Positions 46,234 through 59,290 of a DNA stretch of 64,000 nt are shown in pieces. How positions within the stretch are numbered: position 1 is the first letter of the stretch; the number at the start of each line of letters is the position of its first letter. Below the pieces are notes generated by a model, which was not told the DNA's origin, ran no database searches, and worked only from the letters and a program-made list of their open reading frames with translations. The stretch covers positions 12,115,992 through 12,179,991 of the forward strand of contig OY821746.1 of the NCBI GenBank assembly GCA_963682055.1, in the 5' to 3' direction. Both the position numbers and the translations under genes were made by a program. Source of the DNA: Primula veris. Its lineage: Eukaryota > Streptophyta > Magnoliopsida > Ericales > Primulaceae.

Positions 46234-47227
46234 GGGGGTGTTTGGCGGAGATGTTAGAAGTTCTTCCTGATTCTAAAAGTACTCCTAAAAAAGTTTTCTG
46301 TGTTTGGTGAATAATTTTGACCCGATTTATGTTGAAGTATAAATGTTTCAGAAGTCAATTTTTAGAAGTTAGGATATGATACTTCTCATGAATCACTTCC
46401 GAAGAAATGCAAATAAAAATAATGTCAAATCAATTTTGTTATTTAAAAAGCACATATTTTGTTTACAAAAAATAATCGCTTTAAAAATTTATATTCTAAA
46501 AATGAGCTTTAAAAAAGGGGAGTTATCAAAAAAAAAAAAAAACTTGTTCTACATAAAATACTTACGAAACTTATTTCTTTTAAAAAATGACATATTTAAA
46601 AGCGATCATTTTCACAAAAAGAGTTTTTATAAATATTAATTTCATTTTTTAGTTAGAAAAGAGATTATTTTTAAGAAAATAAATGGATTTTGTTTGGAGA
46701 AAATAAATTGACTTTTCAAATAATTTTTCTATTCATCTTATAAGCACTCTTTTTATAAAATAACTTTTTTCGAATACGTTTTTTTTTTAAATTATGGTAT
46801 TTTTCAAAAGAATGTTATTTCCATCAAACGACTTTTTTAATAGACTATTTATCCAAAATAGTGATGTAAAAAACGTATTATTGGTTAAGATTTTTGTAAA
46901 GAAAAAAGTTGTATATATTTAATCGATTAAAATAGTTACACCGCTAATTAATTAGTCCCAATCCGACATTGTATTGTTACATTTTGTTTTATTGTAAAAT
47001 ACTCCGTGTTACTATATGTTATTAACGATCGACATTTTTTAAAAGTTTTTAATAAGTCACTTTTGACTTCTCTATACCAAACATTACAAAAAAAACTTAT
47101 GAAAACTAAAAGTATTTTTTCACCAAACATAATTTTTTCTATCAAGTGATTTTTCTATAAGTCACTTTTACAGCAACAGTTCTACAAAATGCATTTTTCC
47201 AGAAGCAGTTTGTTTACAAACAGCCCC
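46234..47227. mobile_element. MITE-like element with GGGGNTGTTTG ends (about 1 kb)
   Basis: The left end GGGGGTGTTTGG and the right end (in reverse) GGGGCTGTTTGT match at 10 of 12. Further AGAAGTTCTTCC-like and AAAAGTCACTTTT-like words recur inside both halves. The interior is very AT-rich with no transposase. The family could be Tourist/Harbinger or hAT; the short flanks do not decide. It lies upstream of the protease promoter. Confidence 0.55.
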
Positions 47228-47484
47228 TAAGTTTTCCAACAAACAAGGTTACACGTAAAGGCCATATAAGTGGGTATCTATGGGTATCTATATATCAAAA
47301 CCTAACGTTTTTGTCTACTTGTGCAAGATAATATAAGAAATTGGGACGTAAAATAAGACGGCAATTGTTTTAAGTGACAAATTTCTCAGTCATTCAAGAA
47401 TGGAATAGTTCTTGAGAGTAAAATAAAATGGAGAAAATTTGAACAGGAATAGACGCATTGTACAAAAAGTTCTATTAAACACTA

Positions 47485-47723
47485 CTTCCTCCATTCCTAA
47501 TTAATTTTTCATTATAAAATTACGTGCAATTTTAACTGACCAATAACTTGTATCAAAATTATCGGAATGAAAAATTTCAAAAGTTAATCACATAGTTCAA
47601 AAATTAAATTATATAATTTAGTTTTGAAATTTTCTATTTCGACAAATTTGATGCATGTTAATTATAAGTCGGTCAATATTGCATGTAATTTCGTAGATAA
47701 TAATTAATTGGGAACGAAATAAG
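47485..47723. mobile_element. Stowaway-type MITE (239 bp)
   Basis: Ends CTTCCTCCATTCCTAATTAAT and, in reverse, CTTATTTCGTTCCCAATTAAT, flanked by TA (47483-47484 and 47724-47725). The inner words ACGTGCAATTTT and AATATTGCATGTAA also occur in the element at 6582, so both belong to one family. Confidence 0.75.
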
Positions 47724-47725
47724 TA

Positions 47726-49260
47726 TATTACTACAGGACAAGTAAAGTTTGACGTAGTTGATTCTACAGTCAGACATTCTTCGACTAGACGACACCACAC
47801 CAATCCAAATTAGGTGACTTATTAAAATATTTATTCTTAATGAACTGTGATTTGATTTAGCTATAGCGAGTCCTCTAGCTAGAGCACATTGCAGCTATAT
47901 AAGGCTATGTTTGGTTGCGCTTTTATGTGTGTACTCTGTTGTGTGGTCAAGTATGTGTGAAGCTCGCTTGGTTAGCCATTCCGGATTTTTAAAACAATAA
48001 AAAAAGACTATACCAAGTCCTTTATTTACGATTAAATCTATCTGTCAATAATTTTCTAACTTTTTTTTCTGAAAAATAAGTTTCTCCTAAAACATGTTGG
48101 TCTTCAATATATACCAAAAGTTTGCTTTAAATGAAAAACTTTCCTGTCTCCTGTTCTTTCTTGGGAAGTCAAAACTTTATCATCCATTTACTTAACCTTA
48201 ATTGGTTATTTATAACGTTGTGACTTGGTAAGTAGCTCGTCTGTAAAGACACCATTTGACCGAGAATGGAAATAAAATATATTCAAAACTAGAAACCAAT
48301 TTACATGCATAGTTACAGATTAAAAAAAACAGATTAGGGTTAGTTATATTTTAAGTCCCCAATCACTTAAGATTCGTTTAGTAAAGGGATTTACTTAATC
48401 AAGACATGTTCAATTTATCAAAAAAAAACTTAAATCAACCAATAATAAATATGGAAAAACCAAGCCTCTAAAATCGACATGCAGCGGCCTAAAACTTTAG
48501 GCCGGCGGTAATAAAAAATCGAGCTCTGGTTGTTTGCTGCCTGAGCATGTGAGACTAGCCAAAAAGTGGTTTTGCTATAACCATTGCGGAACCTCGAGGT
48601 TGGAGCTTGAAGGTGACATACGGTAGAGAGAAGGAGAAAAAATGGGTAACACGGTTATGGATTTGGACTTATATAATACTAATCAAGTTTGTAAGTAGTA
48701 CAAATACTTATAATTTTAACCAACCTGAGATAATCATTGTCATATTTTGGACTAAATAGTAGTAATCAAATGGGACTTCATGGATCTCCTATATGCCCAT
48801 ATATAATCGAAATATCCCCAAAAGACTACTAATAAAAAGGAAATGAATTAAGACAAAAAAGAAGTAGATAAAGTATTGCATAAATTGACAGAGCCTAGTG
48901 GAATAATCAAGATAGCGACCTGATAGTTTAAGAGCGTTGGTTGTCAAAAAGTTGCCAACTTCACCTCTATTTAACTTATACAAACGGACACTTTACTTTT
49001 GCAGCTATATTATTTTCTTAAAATTATTGTATATATGTTTAAATTAGGGCACACTTGGTAGAACTTTTGCTAGCAAATACGGAGTATAATATTAAAAATC
49101 AAAGATAACAACTAATTGAGAAATGTTTTTAGCAACAACAATTTTAACAACTGACCCTAAAAGAGCATGATGTGGTATGACTTAACATATATATCCAATG
49201 CTCTTTACTAAAATGTGACATTGAATATGAGTTAGAGTTAACCACTGGACATTCCCAAGA
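47726..49260. other. Intergenic sequence, nothing recognised
   Basis: Contains a small palindrome around GGCCTAAAACTTTAGGCC near 48486. No gene is supported. Confidence 0.35.
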
Positions 49261-49275
49261 GTAAAATATGGAATG

Positions 49276-49304
49276 TATATATATATGTGTGTGTGTGTGT
49301 GTTT
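49276..49304. repeat. Compound TA/TG microsatellite
   Basis: TA repeats followed by about eight TG repeats. Confidence 0.85.
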
Positions 49305-49960
49305 TTGTGTGGGGCTCTATATAATTTAGATGTAGGACCGTGAGCCTTACAAATAAGCAACTCGTGAATTATTTTGGAATTTTGTAGGCAAAAGGTGACG
49401 ACATAGGCAACTTGTGATATTTTTTGGAAATTTGCAAACACGGGATGCGGTTAGTCACGGGCTTAACAGTAGACTTTCGGGTCACCAGTCCCTACTCATC
49501 AAATACATACAATATGACAACACAACACAATCGTATTATATACATAGTGCGTTCACACATTCTTTTATTTTATGTAAAAAAATAGTTATTTGCAAAGCAT
49601 GCAAGTCACACATTTGTTAATTTCTAGCAGTGACTTAATCTTAATTATGTAAACTCCTCTTGTGATTTGGGCTGTATCTGTAAATATTCTTGGTTGGTAA
49701 TGAAATTTTTTACCTTTACCAAAAAAAAGGCATGCAAGTCACACATTCATCTGTTATTGATACATACACAGGTCAATATATATATGATGAGAAGAAAATT
49801 TTACCTTCGTATCTGAAACTTTAGGCTCAAGAGCAGTGGCTATCACTGTCCGAACGTCTTCCGACTAGGCGACTATCAAATCATGACAAGTTATGTACAA
49901 AAAGCTAAAGATCATAAAGTCACGAAGACGCAATAAATAGATAAAATATTCGAAGATTGG

Positions 49961-50167
49961 ATAACTTAGTACACACACTGTTACATCCAGTTTTAATGTC
50001 TATGTATCTCATTAATTGTCATTGTAATTGTCACATATGTACATATCTGATATGAAAGATGTTTAATAACTTAGTACACACTGTTACATCATGTTTTAAT
50101 GTCTAAGTGTCTTAATAATTGTCATTGTAATTGTCACAATACATATCTGATATGAAAGATGTTTAAT
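49961..50167. repeat. 105-bp tandem duplication, diverged
   Basis: Two direct copies starting ATAACTTAGTACACAC (49961 and 50066) and ending GAAAGATGTTTAAT, with a few substitutions and small gaps. Confidence 0.85.
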
Positions 50168-50634
50168 TAATTGTTGAAAAGTAAAGGAGTATGCTTTAAA
50201 AGTTATGAGCTAATTAAGTCACACTTTCAATTATAGCTCAAATGAAGCATAGATCAAGATGGTGGACGTAAAAAGATTATGTTGACAATCTTTTGAGGAG
50301 ATATCGAAGAATGAAAATGAGGTCTACAAGTTAATAAATTGTAATTATACTTAATTAACTACATAAGTGGGTTATCAAGTAAAGTATTACATGCTACTTA
50401 ATAGTTTTATATTAGCCTAAATAGATAAATAATCTAAGTAAATTAAAATTGCTAACATCTACTTAATTGTACATACTTGTTACAATTAAACATGGTAACA
50501 AATATGTACATAATAATAGTATTTAATGTAATAATGTGTAGAAAACAATCATAATTATTATTAAAGATTCTGCAATTTAACAAATTGTGTAATTATGATT
50601 TTGAAAATTAAAACTAAATTTACATCACAATAAA

Positions 50635-50850
50635 AACCCAACATAATATTATAGAACACTAATTGAGACTATTTTAAAGTTAAATATTAATTAAAAATAT
50701 TAAAAAAAATTAATGATTTTAATATATTTTATTTGACGGAATATTCAGCACAATAAAAGGCCAAATATAATATTATAGAACACTAGTTGAGACTACCCTA
50801 ACGTTAATTATTAATTAAAAAAAATATTAATTTTAATTTATTTGACGGAT
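50635..50850. repeat. About 120-bp tandem duplication, diverged
   Basis: ATAATATTATAGAACACTA followed by TTGAGACTA occurs twice, then a similar TTAATTAAAA and TTTGACGGA tail each time. Confidence 0.65.
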
Positions 50851-50914
50851 TATTGTCCCATAAATGAAAAAAATAAAAACCATGCTTAAATGAAATTGAA
50901 AATTATATAAACAC

Positions 50915-51143
50915 TGTTTTGTGACATATTAGTTCACATGTATATAGATAAATAGAGAGAATATAAAGAGACACAAGACGAAATGTTTATTCATTAATAC
51001 GAGTGTACAGAGATATGTACATGAGATCCCCCAACCCTTTTTATATAGTAGAGGTTAGGGTTACAAGAACTATCAAACCCAACTTAGACCTTAAGTAATG
51101 CCCATGGACTAAGGCCCAAGATGGTCAATGATATCTTACAACA
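50915..51143 (-). repeat. 3' LTR of the decayed copia (229 bp)
   Basis: On the minus strand it begins TGTTGTAAGATATC and ends GTCACAAAACA, preceded by a polypurine tract CCAAATGGGGAG (51155-51144). Confidence 0.75.
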
Positions 51144-51319
51144 CTCCCCATTTGGACGTCTTTTGAATTCTTCGTTTTCATGCAGTCGATCTGAGTCGAG
51201 TTCATTTGCAGAGTAAACACATATAAACCTTAGGGCCGAAAAATCTAGTATGAGACAAAACCGGTACCTAGGAGAAACTGCGTAGCCGAATGATATAAGC
51301 CAAAATACCATGTAATTAA

Positions 51320-51920
51320 CTAAAACCACAAAACAGTGTAACTCATCAAAACATTGACAGAGCAAACACAATGGGAAATTCTCTGATCGAAACAAAAAGA
51401 GTGCAATAGTGGTAGTAGTATGAGATTAAGCACAAAACAAGTGCCTCATCAAAATCTTTCTAGAGTAAACTCAGTGGGAAAAACCTCTAGTCGGATGACA
51501 AAATAGTACACAGTGGTAAGAAGTATACAACAAAATACTCTGCCAAATTTCGTCAATCTTAAATGAGATATGATGGGAACGTGTCTCGCTAAAAATCTTA
51601 CCAAGGAAAACCAGTGGGAAAAAACCTTGGTCTAAGGACAAAAAGAGTACACGAGCATGCGACTGGATGCTCCCCCTCACTTGCACACGACAGGGTGCGA
51701 GGATTTCGACTAAGTAGTAATTAGTGCAATAAGCATTCTCCTGTATGCCCCCCCCCCCCCTCCTCATTTGCACATGACTGGGTGCAAGAATTTCATATTC
51801 CAAGAAAGAGTACGAGCATTCGACTGGACGCTTCATTTTTACTTGCACAGGACTAGGTGTTGTAAATTCCAAACATGGAATAGAACGAGCATGCGACGGG
51901 ATGCTCTTGTACTTCATATG
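51320..51920 (-). repeat. Two sets of degenerate repeats in the copia 3' untranslated region
   Basis: Set 1, three copies (about 51335, 51441, 51584): CTCATCAAAA..., then AAACnCAGTGGGAAAAACC and TCTAGTC-like words. Set 2, about four copies (51653-51915): GAGCATGCGACTGGATGCTC, then ACTTGCACA and GACTGGGTGCAAG. Similar words occur in other plant copia elements. Confidence 0.65.
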
Positions 51921-52019
51921 TGAAGATTTGTTTTTGGTGAGATATGCCAAATAACATAATCTAGTCATGTCTCTCTTGATCGATAGTAGCATGTTGTCCT
52001 AAGACAAGGCTTCATTTAG

Positions 52020-52260
52020 ATTGTGGGACATAACACATGTACTTCATGGCCAATACCATGTCGAAGCCATATGCACTCTCTAATCGTCTCATAGAGCATG
52101 AGTAGATAAAAGTGATTTGTATGGAATCTTTCCAAGACCTCCAAGATCTCGCCTTATTCCTAATGGTAAAGACGTAACCATCTAGGAAAAGTCTCTTATG
52201 CGGGTTTGATAAGTAACCGGCATTGGTATAACCGAAAAAGGGTTGCGTTGATTCGAGTAC
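52020..52260 (-). pseudogene. Decayed copia RNase H
   Basis: The minus strand reads GYTNAGYLSNPHKR, then DGYVFTI and SWRSW, matching the GYADAGYLSDPHKARSQTGYVFT block of this copia lineage. Confidence 0.65.
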
Positions 52261-52925
52261 CGAATGGAGTAGCTACACTCAACGACGCAAATGTGATAAA
52301 CTAGCTCACTTCCAAAATTACCATAAAGTAAGGGAATATGTCTTTAGTGCCATTTTGGTGGCAGCGTATTAGCGCGATGCTGTCTCGAGCTATACCATTC
52401 ACAGAAGACGAGATGTTCGTCCTAGAACATAAGACCAAGTACAATGATGTGCTTATTGTACTTATATATGAACATAATGGTTCAATATATCTTCATCATC
52501 TCATCAGGGACGAACCGGGTCTATATCAATGTCTAGTGATTGAACGATCATGGGAGAATCTGACGACTTAGCGTCATGATGACTAAAACGACATAACACC
52601 TTCTCGATGTAGTCTGAATCATGAACTTAGATTCAATTTTTACAGGACTCGATCATCAGGTCAAGTCACTGCCGTGTCTTCCCAATATCCTTCATCTCGA
52701 AGACAAATCCAAAAGTGGATCGCGTAATAAAACACGCAAGGGAATAAAATGTGTCTTTATGTATCACAAGCCAATCAAGTAATCACTTAAGCGGGTATAC
52801 CACATCTTCTCGGATTATTTCAATCTATATAGTGAATGTCTCAGTTAACTGAGAACGTGTTCCATGGTCAGAAACTACTTGATTCAAGCACATGAAGTCA
52901 CATAAGGACCTTCATCTACATCTCT

Positions 52926-53156
52926 TTATCTAAATCCCCATAGAGATAAAACCATGACCACAATCACATGCTGCATAATCAGTTTTTTAGAAACTACTAA
53001 ACTGATAAAGTAGGAGACCATTATAACGTCCATTACGAGGAAATAAATCATCTCGTAATCAATTCCAAGGTGAGAGAGAAGCCTTGCGCTACTAGACGAG
53101 CATTCTATAATCTCATTATTCTCATCACTCTTCCTTACGAATAACCAAATAAACAA
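52926..53156 (-). pseudogene. Decayed copia reverse transcriptase
   Basis: The minus strand gives ARLLSHLGIDYEMIYFLVMD, then MVSYFISLVVSKKLIMQHV, aligning with the R.GIDYEETYSPVMD..T.R.LISLAV...L.M..MDV block of RT. No RT catalytic box is readable. Confidence 0.7.
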
Positions 53157-54063
53157 ACTCGTTTAACATTAGTGGTGTTGGAGCTACAGGTCCGAAGACA
53201 CTTTTGCTAAGAAGTCTACTTGGATTACAAGTTTCCATTAGACTAGTCTATTCTACGTTGACTTCAGGCAACGGTACATGGTTCCCTGTCATAATTAGCT
53301 CATATTATCAGTCGTCACCGAATATATGAACAAGTAATCAATGATAGTCTCGTTTCGCTTCAATATCGTCTAAGATATCATGATCGACAGATATTTCGAG
53401 ATTCTTATGATGACAAGGAAATCACACATCTTCTTGATCCTTTATAATCTCGTGCGACAAACGAGTTTTAGTTCACCACCTGTGAGGCTGAACGAATTAA
53501 GAACCGGTCAACTTCCTCGTATCTTGGGAAGGACGACAGACTGACGGCCGACGGTAGCGTCCTTTGCTTGGAGGGTTCGGCCAAAGCAACGTGTTACGAT
53601 AGGAACACGGTGTTCGACAGGGACGTCTATCCTTGCAAGCATTTTACAGCAGATAGAAATGATCTCGTGACATCTCATAGAGTCATTAAATGCGTCTGGC
53701 ATTTAGTTTGACTTGGGGGATTCTATGCACTTACTTATCATTAAATGCAGTTTTGGGGATCAATGTAAGACTAAGTGGGTTATGTCACGTTACTTCACGT
53801 TGTTTCTTATCAACGGTAACATGCAAATCTCTCCCTAATGACGGGGAGAACAGTCTTAGCGATGCCACTTTCGCATATCATGCGGTAAAGAGATCGTTTG
53901 CCAAGGTTACTCTAACAAATGATAGGCAGGGGATGATTCATAATCTACTTATGTCCACTTCAGAGGTCCATATTTTGAACGCTATAGCGGCTCAATCAAA
54001 ATATTAATTAAACACTCCAAACACCCCTTAATATGAGACTTTTTGCTCATAACCAGTAACCAG

Positions 54064-54480
54064 CTAATACGCATATGGTGTTTGAGTTACTATGGGCCTC
54101 ATTACAGACCAATGCAGCAAAATCGCATAACCCCACATGGAAATATAAATCTTGGTGCGCAAGACCAAGAAGTGCATGCAATCATTTGCAGTCGCATCAT
54201 CAAACTTTCTGTGAGTCCATTTGGGTCTGAACATAATCAAAATGATGTTCAATTTCAATTCCCAAACTCAAGTAATTCAAATCAAATTTTCAAATATTAC
54301 TCTTCGACATTATCAAGTCGACTAGACTTTTCAGGATAATCCGGATCATGAGCCATCAACTTAATGATAGGGCTAAAAGTTTGGAAAATGCTGCATTTTA
54401 ATGGACAACAATAATCATGTGACCATATTGTCGATGCATCAACCATAACCATAAATTTTTAATGGTCCGTCTTATGGTTG
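54064..54480 (-). pseudogene. Decayed copia integrase, C-terminal part
   Basis: Across two frames the minus strand reads a WLMIRI stretch, then EIEHHFDYVQTQMDSQKV and RTKIYISMWGYAILLHW. These match the VEH..PYVHTQNGLAES and MRTKLPISAWGHAILHA blocks of plant copia integrase. Confidence 0.65.
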
Positions 54481-57424
54481 GATAAGTCCACGACAACTCC
54501 TTCAATTCTTTATAAGAATTCTATGAGTCCCTTTCGTGATCTTTACACATACTAGTCTTTCAAAAAAGAGCATTAGTGGCATGAATTTCGGATCAATCAC
54601 GGAATATATCCTCAAAGAGAATCCAAATGCGATGCGATTATAAATCAAGCACCATCTTTTGACCCGGGAATATCTCATCCGGTCAATGCCACAATATCAA
54701 AATGCTCTTATCAATCAACGACAGTCGAATGATAGTACAGACAATCATGTCTCAGCATCTAAGACCTCTTATCAATCGACGACAGGCGAATAATAAGTTA
54801 ACTTTCAAATGCTATAAAAACATGGTAACAATCACTAAAAGACATCTCAACTCCTTATGACTACGTTTTTGGTTGTGTTGAGTGGAGGTTGTGTAAAAAA
54901 ATCTCAATTCTTTCATAAGCTATTACCAGTTATCACTGGTTTTCTCGAATTTATGATCACTCAACAAGGTACGACATGACCTGGAGTATAAGGCCTCATA
55001 TTTGACAAATCAATTTGGTTTAACAAAGATTTCGATTTTGGAACGACATGTCCAAAAATCATTGTCATAGAGGGTTCTTTAGGCAGGTAGTTGGTGATTT
55101 TATAGGTGGTACATTGTTACCCACTTTAGCCAGACGATTAACTACCCCACATGTATTGCCTAAATTTCATAATTTAAAGTTTGGCACATTTATCAAAGTA
55201 ATTTTCTCAAATAATACTTTAAATTAATTCGAGAAATTTCGTAAACAAGCAAACCATAATCCAAAAGTATGGTCCAAATGGAAAAATCATAATCCAAATG
55301 GAAAAACATAATCCAGATGAGCGAAAAACCGGCTCAATGAATTATCAAAATCAATAAAGAAATGTACCAAATTCATTTGAGCCACAAAATCGGGGGTCTC
55401 AAGAGTTTCCTTTCAGTTAGCTTTAACCACATTAGCTTCGGTTTTTCTACCCTCATGATAGTTTTGAACTATTTAAGCAGTAGCTGAGAATGGCATTGGT
55501 AATTTGTAGCAGAGAATTGGCTCATTGAGCATTTCTCTTACTTTGGGACAACGGAGCCTATTGTTCATTTCAAGGACTGTATTGGAGCCACATGTCTTCG
55601 GTTTTGATGATTATCTAAACCTCATTTGGCTAGGCGATCGATGGGCTCATGACAGTTTGAGACAAATAACACTTGCCTCGGTTCTCGATTCGTAAAAAAA
55701 AATATCCACAAAGAGCATTAATATCAGGCAAACAATTCGCCATTGACCAAATAGGATTAAAACTGCTCATCGGGGCATTTTCTCATCCACAAACAGATGG
55801 GCGACGAAGAGCATTTCTCTTGCTTTGGGACAACGGAGCCTATTGAAGGATCGCTCCAATATATCAATTACAGACATTTGTTCACCATAAACGCCATCAC
55901 GTCTCAAATGTGGCGATGGAATAACATCAACGCCTTAGCTTTCATCTCGTGAGTAACAACAAACTTGTGGTTTACTCATCAAAGATGGCATCCAAAAAAT
56001 TTGGGCATCATATTTTCACACATCAGGGTGACTAACATGTGGTGACGGAATATCATCAACATCTAAACAGTTATTTCGCAAGTATGCTTTACGATTTTTC
56101 TTATCATGGATGGCATCTAACATGTGTTGGGAGTTTTGGATTAGTTATCATATAAAATGACCATTTTATATGTTTATGTTTTGCACAAGCACAAACTTTG
56201 TTTCGAAACGACAGGTTCGAAAATATTAGTTTTGCTTCTCATGTGAATTGGTCCTCATTGATCTAACGACGGGTCGAAACTGGGACACCAATTCGGCGAA
56301 ACATACATCACTATATAAACACACTCGGAGAAATTATTATTTAGTCAACCCCTTTCGGTAGCTATACTTGAAAACGACCAGGAAAGTCGGTGAGGGTAGA
56401 TGGCACGAATGCCACTTAAAAGATGACTTTATTAGGATATCGATTTTCGTCTATATCTTTCCTAGACATCATATCCAAATAGGTGAGCCTAGTTGGGGAA
56501 TGTTCATAATTTTTTCAACTTAAATGTGAATATATATGATTTCACAAATTTACATCATATACATGGCAATAATAATATTACATCGACAATAATAAATATT
56601 ACATAGCAGTGATTATTAACATGACAATTCATAAGTTAATTCAATTAACATACAATGTTATCATAAATTAATTACTAAACAATTATTAGGCATGTATTTA
56701 TGTAAATATGGACCAAATTTTATACACATGCAAACACATATACTCTTTTAATGTAAGATACATATTTCATGGATCACTATTGTAATTTAATTGAACTACA
56801 TTCAGTTTTTTTTAGTGATATTACAGTATCAGTTCTAAAATATCAGTGTGTTCCAGTTTTGTCCCTACTGTTTTCGAACTAACATATTTGGTTCTACAGG
56901 TTTATATTACTAGCAATATTAGACACAAATTACACTACAATAGTAATATGCAATTAATGGACATGTTTATAAACCATGATGTCTTGTTCATGTATATTGA
57001 CGCAACATGCAATCTGGGAGTATTAGAATCTAATATGTTCACTAGTGATTTAATGAGTACACACGTGTGTGATTACTAAACATATTATGCAAAGCCTACA
57101 TATTTCTTTTATATATATGTTGGTAGTATCAACCTAGGCCGTTTCAATACTGATTAGGAATAATAGCGTGTGTAAAATTTTGATGTGCAAGATAAACAAA
57201 ATATGTACCGTACCCGGGGTATTTTGGGTGGACCGACAAAACAAAAAAAAACTTCAAACTTTGACCGTATATTTATAACCCAATATTCGAACGTATACCT
57301 TCATCGAATTTTTATTACCCAATATCCGTGCGTTTACCCAAAATCTCCAAGCAAATACTTCAATCTGCTCGAGCAAAGTGCTGATAACGTGTTGTGTGAC
57401 ATATTAGCTCACACATATTAGCAC

Positions 57425-58330
57425 ATGGTGAAATATTGGAGAGTCCCGAAAACTATTGTTAGTTATCGAGACTCGCGATTTACCGGGCGGTTTTGGACTG
57501 AGTTGTTTAAAATGATGGGGTCTTATCTAAACTTCTTAACGAGCTTTCACCCCCAAATTGATAGTCAAACGGAGCAGATAAATGCGATCTTGGAGCTATA
57601 CTTGAGGCACTATGTGAGTGCTAATCAAAAGGATTGGGTTAAGTTGCTCGATGTGGCTCAATTCTCCTATAACTTGCAAAAGAGCGAAGCAATGGGAACG
57701 AGCCCATTCCAACTAGCTACGGGACAACAACCACTTACCCCCAACATGGTTGCGATGGGGTATTCGGGAAAGAGTCCGGGGGCTTATAAGTTTTCCAAAG
57801 GGATTCAAGAGCAATTCGAGAAGGCAAAAGCCTACTTTGCGAAGGCGTACAAGAAAATGAAGAAGTGGCAGATGAAAAGAGGAGATTAGTGGAATTTCAA
57901 GAATGAGAACTTGTCTTGGTTAAACTTATGCTCCACCAATCCAAGACCTTCAAAGACATACACAAAGGATTGGTGCGAATGTACGAAGAACCCTTTCAAG
58001 TAGTAAAAAGAGTTGGCAAATTGTCTTATAAGTTGGAGCTCCCACCAAAGTTGCAAATGTTACATCCGGTTTTCCATGTGAGCCTTCTAAAGCTCTACTA
58101 CGAAGACAAGAAGGACCCGAGTAGAGGTGTATAACTCCACCGTCAGTTACCGTCGTGCATGAAAGGGAGGCCGAGTGTATAAAACCAAGAAGAGGGATGC
58201 ACAAGGCATATGCAGAATATTTGGTCAAGTGGGAGGGATTTCCTTACAACGAAGCTAGTTGGGAACACGAAAACACATTATGGCAATTCAAGGAAAGATA
58301 GAAGACTTTTACAAGGAATGGAACAGGACG
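57425..58330 (+). pseudogene. gypsy chromovirus fragment: integrase end and chromodomain
   Basis: 57425-57889 reads MVKYWRVPKTIVSYRDSRFT and FHPQIDSQTEQINAILELYL, the second half of a Ty3/gypsy integrase. Family members have SDRDSRF; here the second catalytic Asp is Tyr, so it is inactive. 57916-58134 holds the C-terminal region (RMYEEPFQVVKRVGKLSYKL, HPVFHVSLLK). 58195-58330 carries a frameshifted chromodomain (YLVKWEG-like, NEASWE-like, then IEDFYKEW), which in the family guides integration to heterochromatin. All upstream domains are missing at the junction with the copia 5' LTR. Confidence 0.85.
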
Positions 58331-58570
58331 GGGGAGAAAGACAAGGCGATAGCGACGAGGACATCGCTAAATCAGTGGGGGAGAATGTTACGAATGAAGC
58401 ATAACACGGATCCTTCCGGAATATTCTACTACTTACTACGTAATTCTAGAATGTATTAGACTAAATTAGAATATGGGAGAAGGTAACGGAACCCTCTAGA
58501 AGGGTATGGATATGTATAGAATGTAATAGAAGGGTGTTGAACTTAGAGTTCAATAATTGATTTTGATTAT

Positions 58571-59025
58571 AACTTTGATTATGTTTTTAATGATTTTACG
58601 ATTTCTCTATTTCGATGATATAATGCTTGTCTTTTCCAAAAGTAGAAAATGTAAATTTCATAACTTTGATTATGTTTTTAATGATTTTACGATTTTTCTA
58701 TTTCAATGATATAATGCTTGTCTTTTCCAAAAGTAGAAAATGTAAATTTCAGAACTTTGATTATATTTTTAATGATTTTACGATTTCTAAATTTCGATGA
58801 TATAATGCTTGTCTTTTCCAAAAGTAGAAAATGTAAATTTCAGAACTTTGATTATGTTTTTAATGATTTTACGATTTCTCTATTTCAATGATATAATGCT
58901 TGTCTTTTCCAAAAGTAGAAAATGTAAATTTCAGAACTTTGATTATATTTTTAATGATTTTACGATTTCTCTATTTCGATGATATAATGCTTGCCGTTTC
59001 CAAAAGTAGAAAATGTAAATTTCAG
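58571..59025 (+). repeat. 91-bp tandem repeat, 5 copies, in the gypsy LTR
   Basis: Units start at 58571, 58662, 58753, 58844 and 58935, each AACTTTGATTAT...AAATGTAAATTTCAG. Units 1, 2 and 4 have ATGTTTTTAA, while 3 and 5 have ATATTTTTAA, so the array may have grown by two-unit steps. Confidence 0.92.
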
Positions 59026-59149
59026 AATGCCAGAAAGATAGAGCACAGAAAAACAAAGCCAACGGTTCAATCGGAACCAGAATCGGAGCTAAAACGAAGG
59101 AGTTACGAGCATTCGAAGAACAACGAGAAAACCGAGAAGCTGCCAGAGA

Positions 59150-59290
59150 AAAACGACCGATCGTTTCTGAACCAAATTCTTCCAGTGAAGGCGTCTGCAA
59201 AACGACCGGTCGACTGTAGAAAACGACCGATCGTTTTCTGCAGAATTCAAAAACGACCGATCGACTGAAAAACGACCGATAGTTTTTCAG
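59150..59290 (+). repeat. Five copies of AAACGACCGATCG upstream of the LTR TATA box
   Basis: AAACGACCGATCG or close variants (CGACCGGTCG, CGACCGATAG) recur five times; some extend to palindromes such as CGACCGATCGTTTTC. The position in the LTR suggests regulatory sites, which is inference. Confidence 0.7.

Larger units (their letters stand above)
50915..57424 (-). mobile_element. Decayed copia element with short LTRs, 5' LTR truncated
   Basis: On the minus strand the 3' LTR is 51143-50915 and the 5' LTR remnant is 57424-57390. Between them, in the correct copia order for that strand, lie integrase remnants (57389 side to 54064), RT (53156-52926) and RNase H (about 52260-52020). The leader after the 5' LTR begins CGTTATCAGCAC, a common copia primer-site variant. 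Gag is not readable. All coding parts are frameshifted. Confidence 0.8.

Noticed and set aside
51471..51992. 173-aa minus-strand frame
   Set aside because: It lies over the degenerate repeats of the decayed copia 3' region and has no domain.
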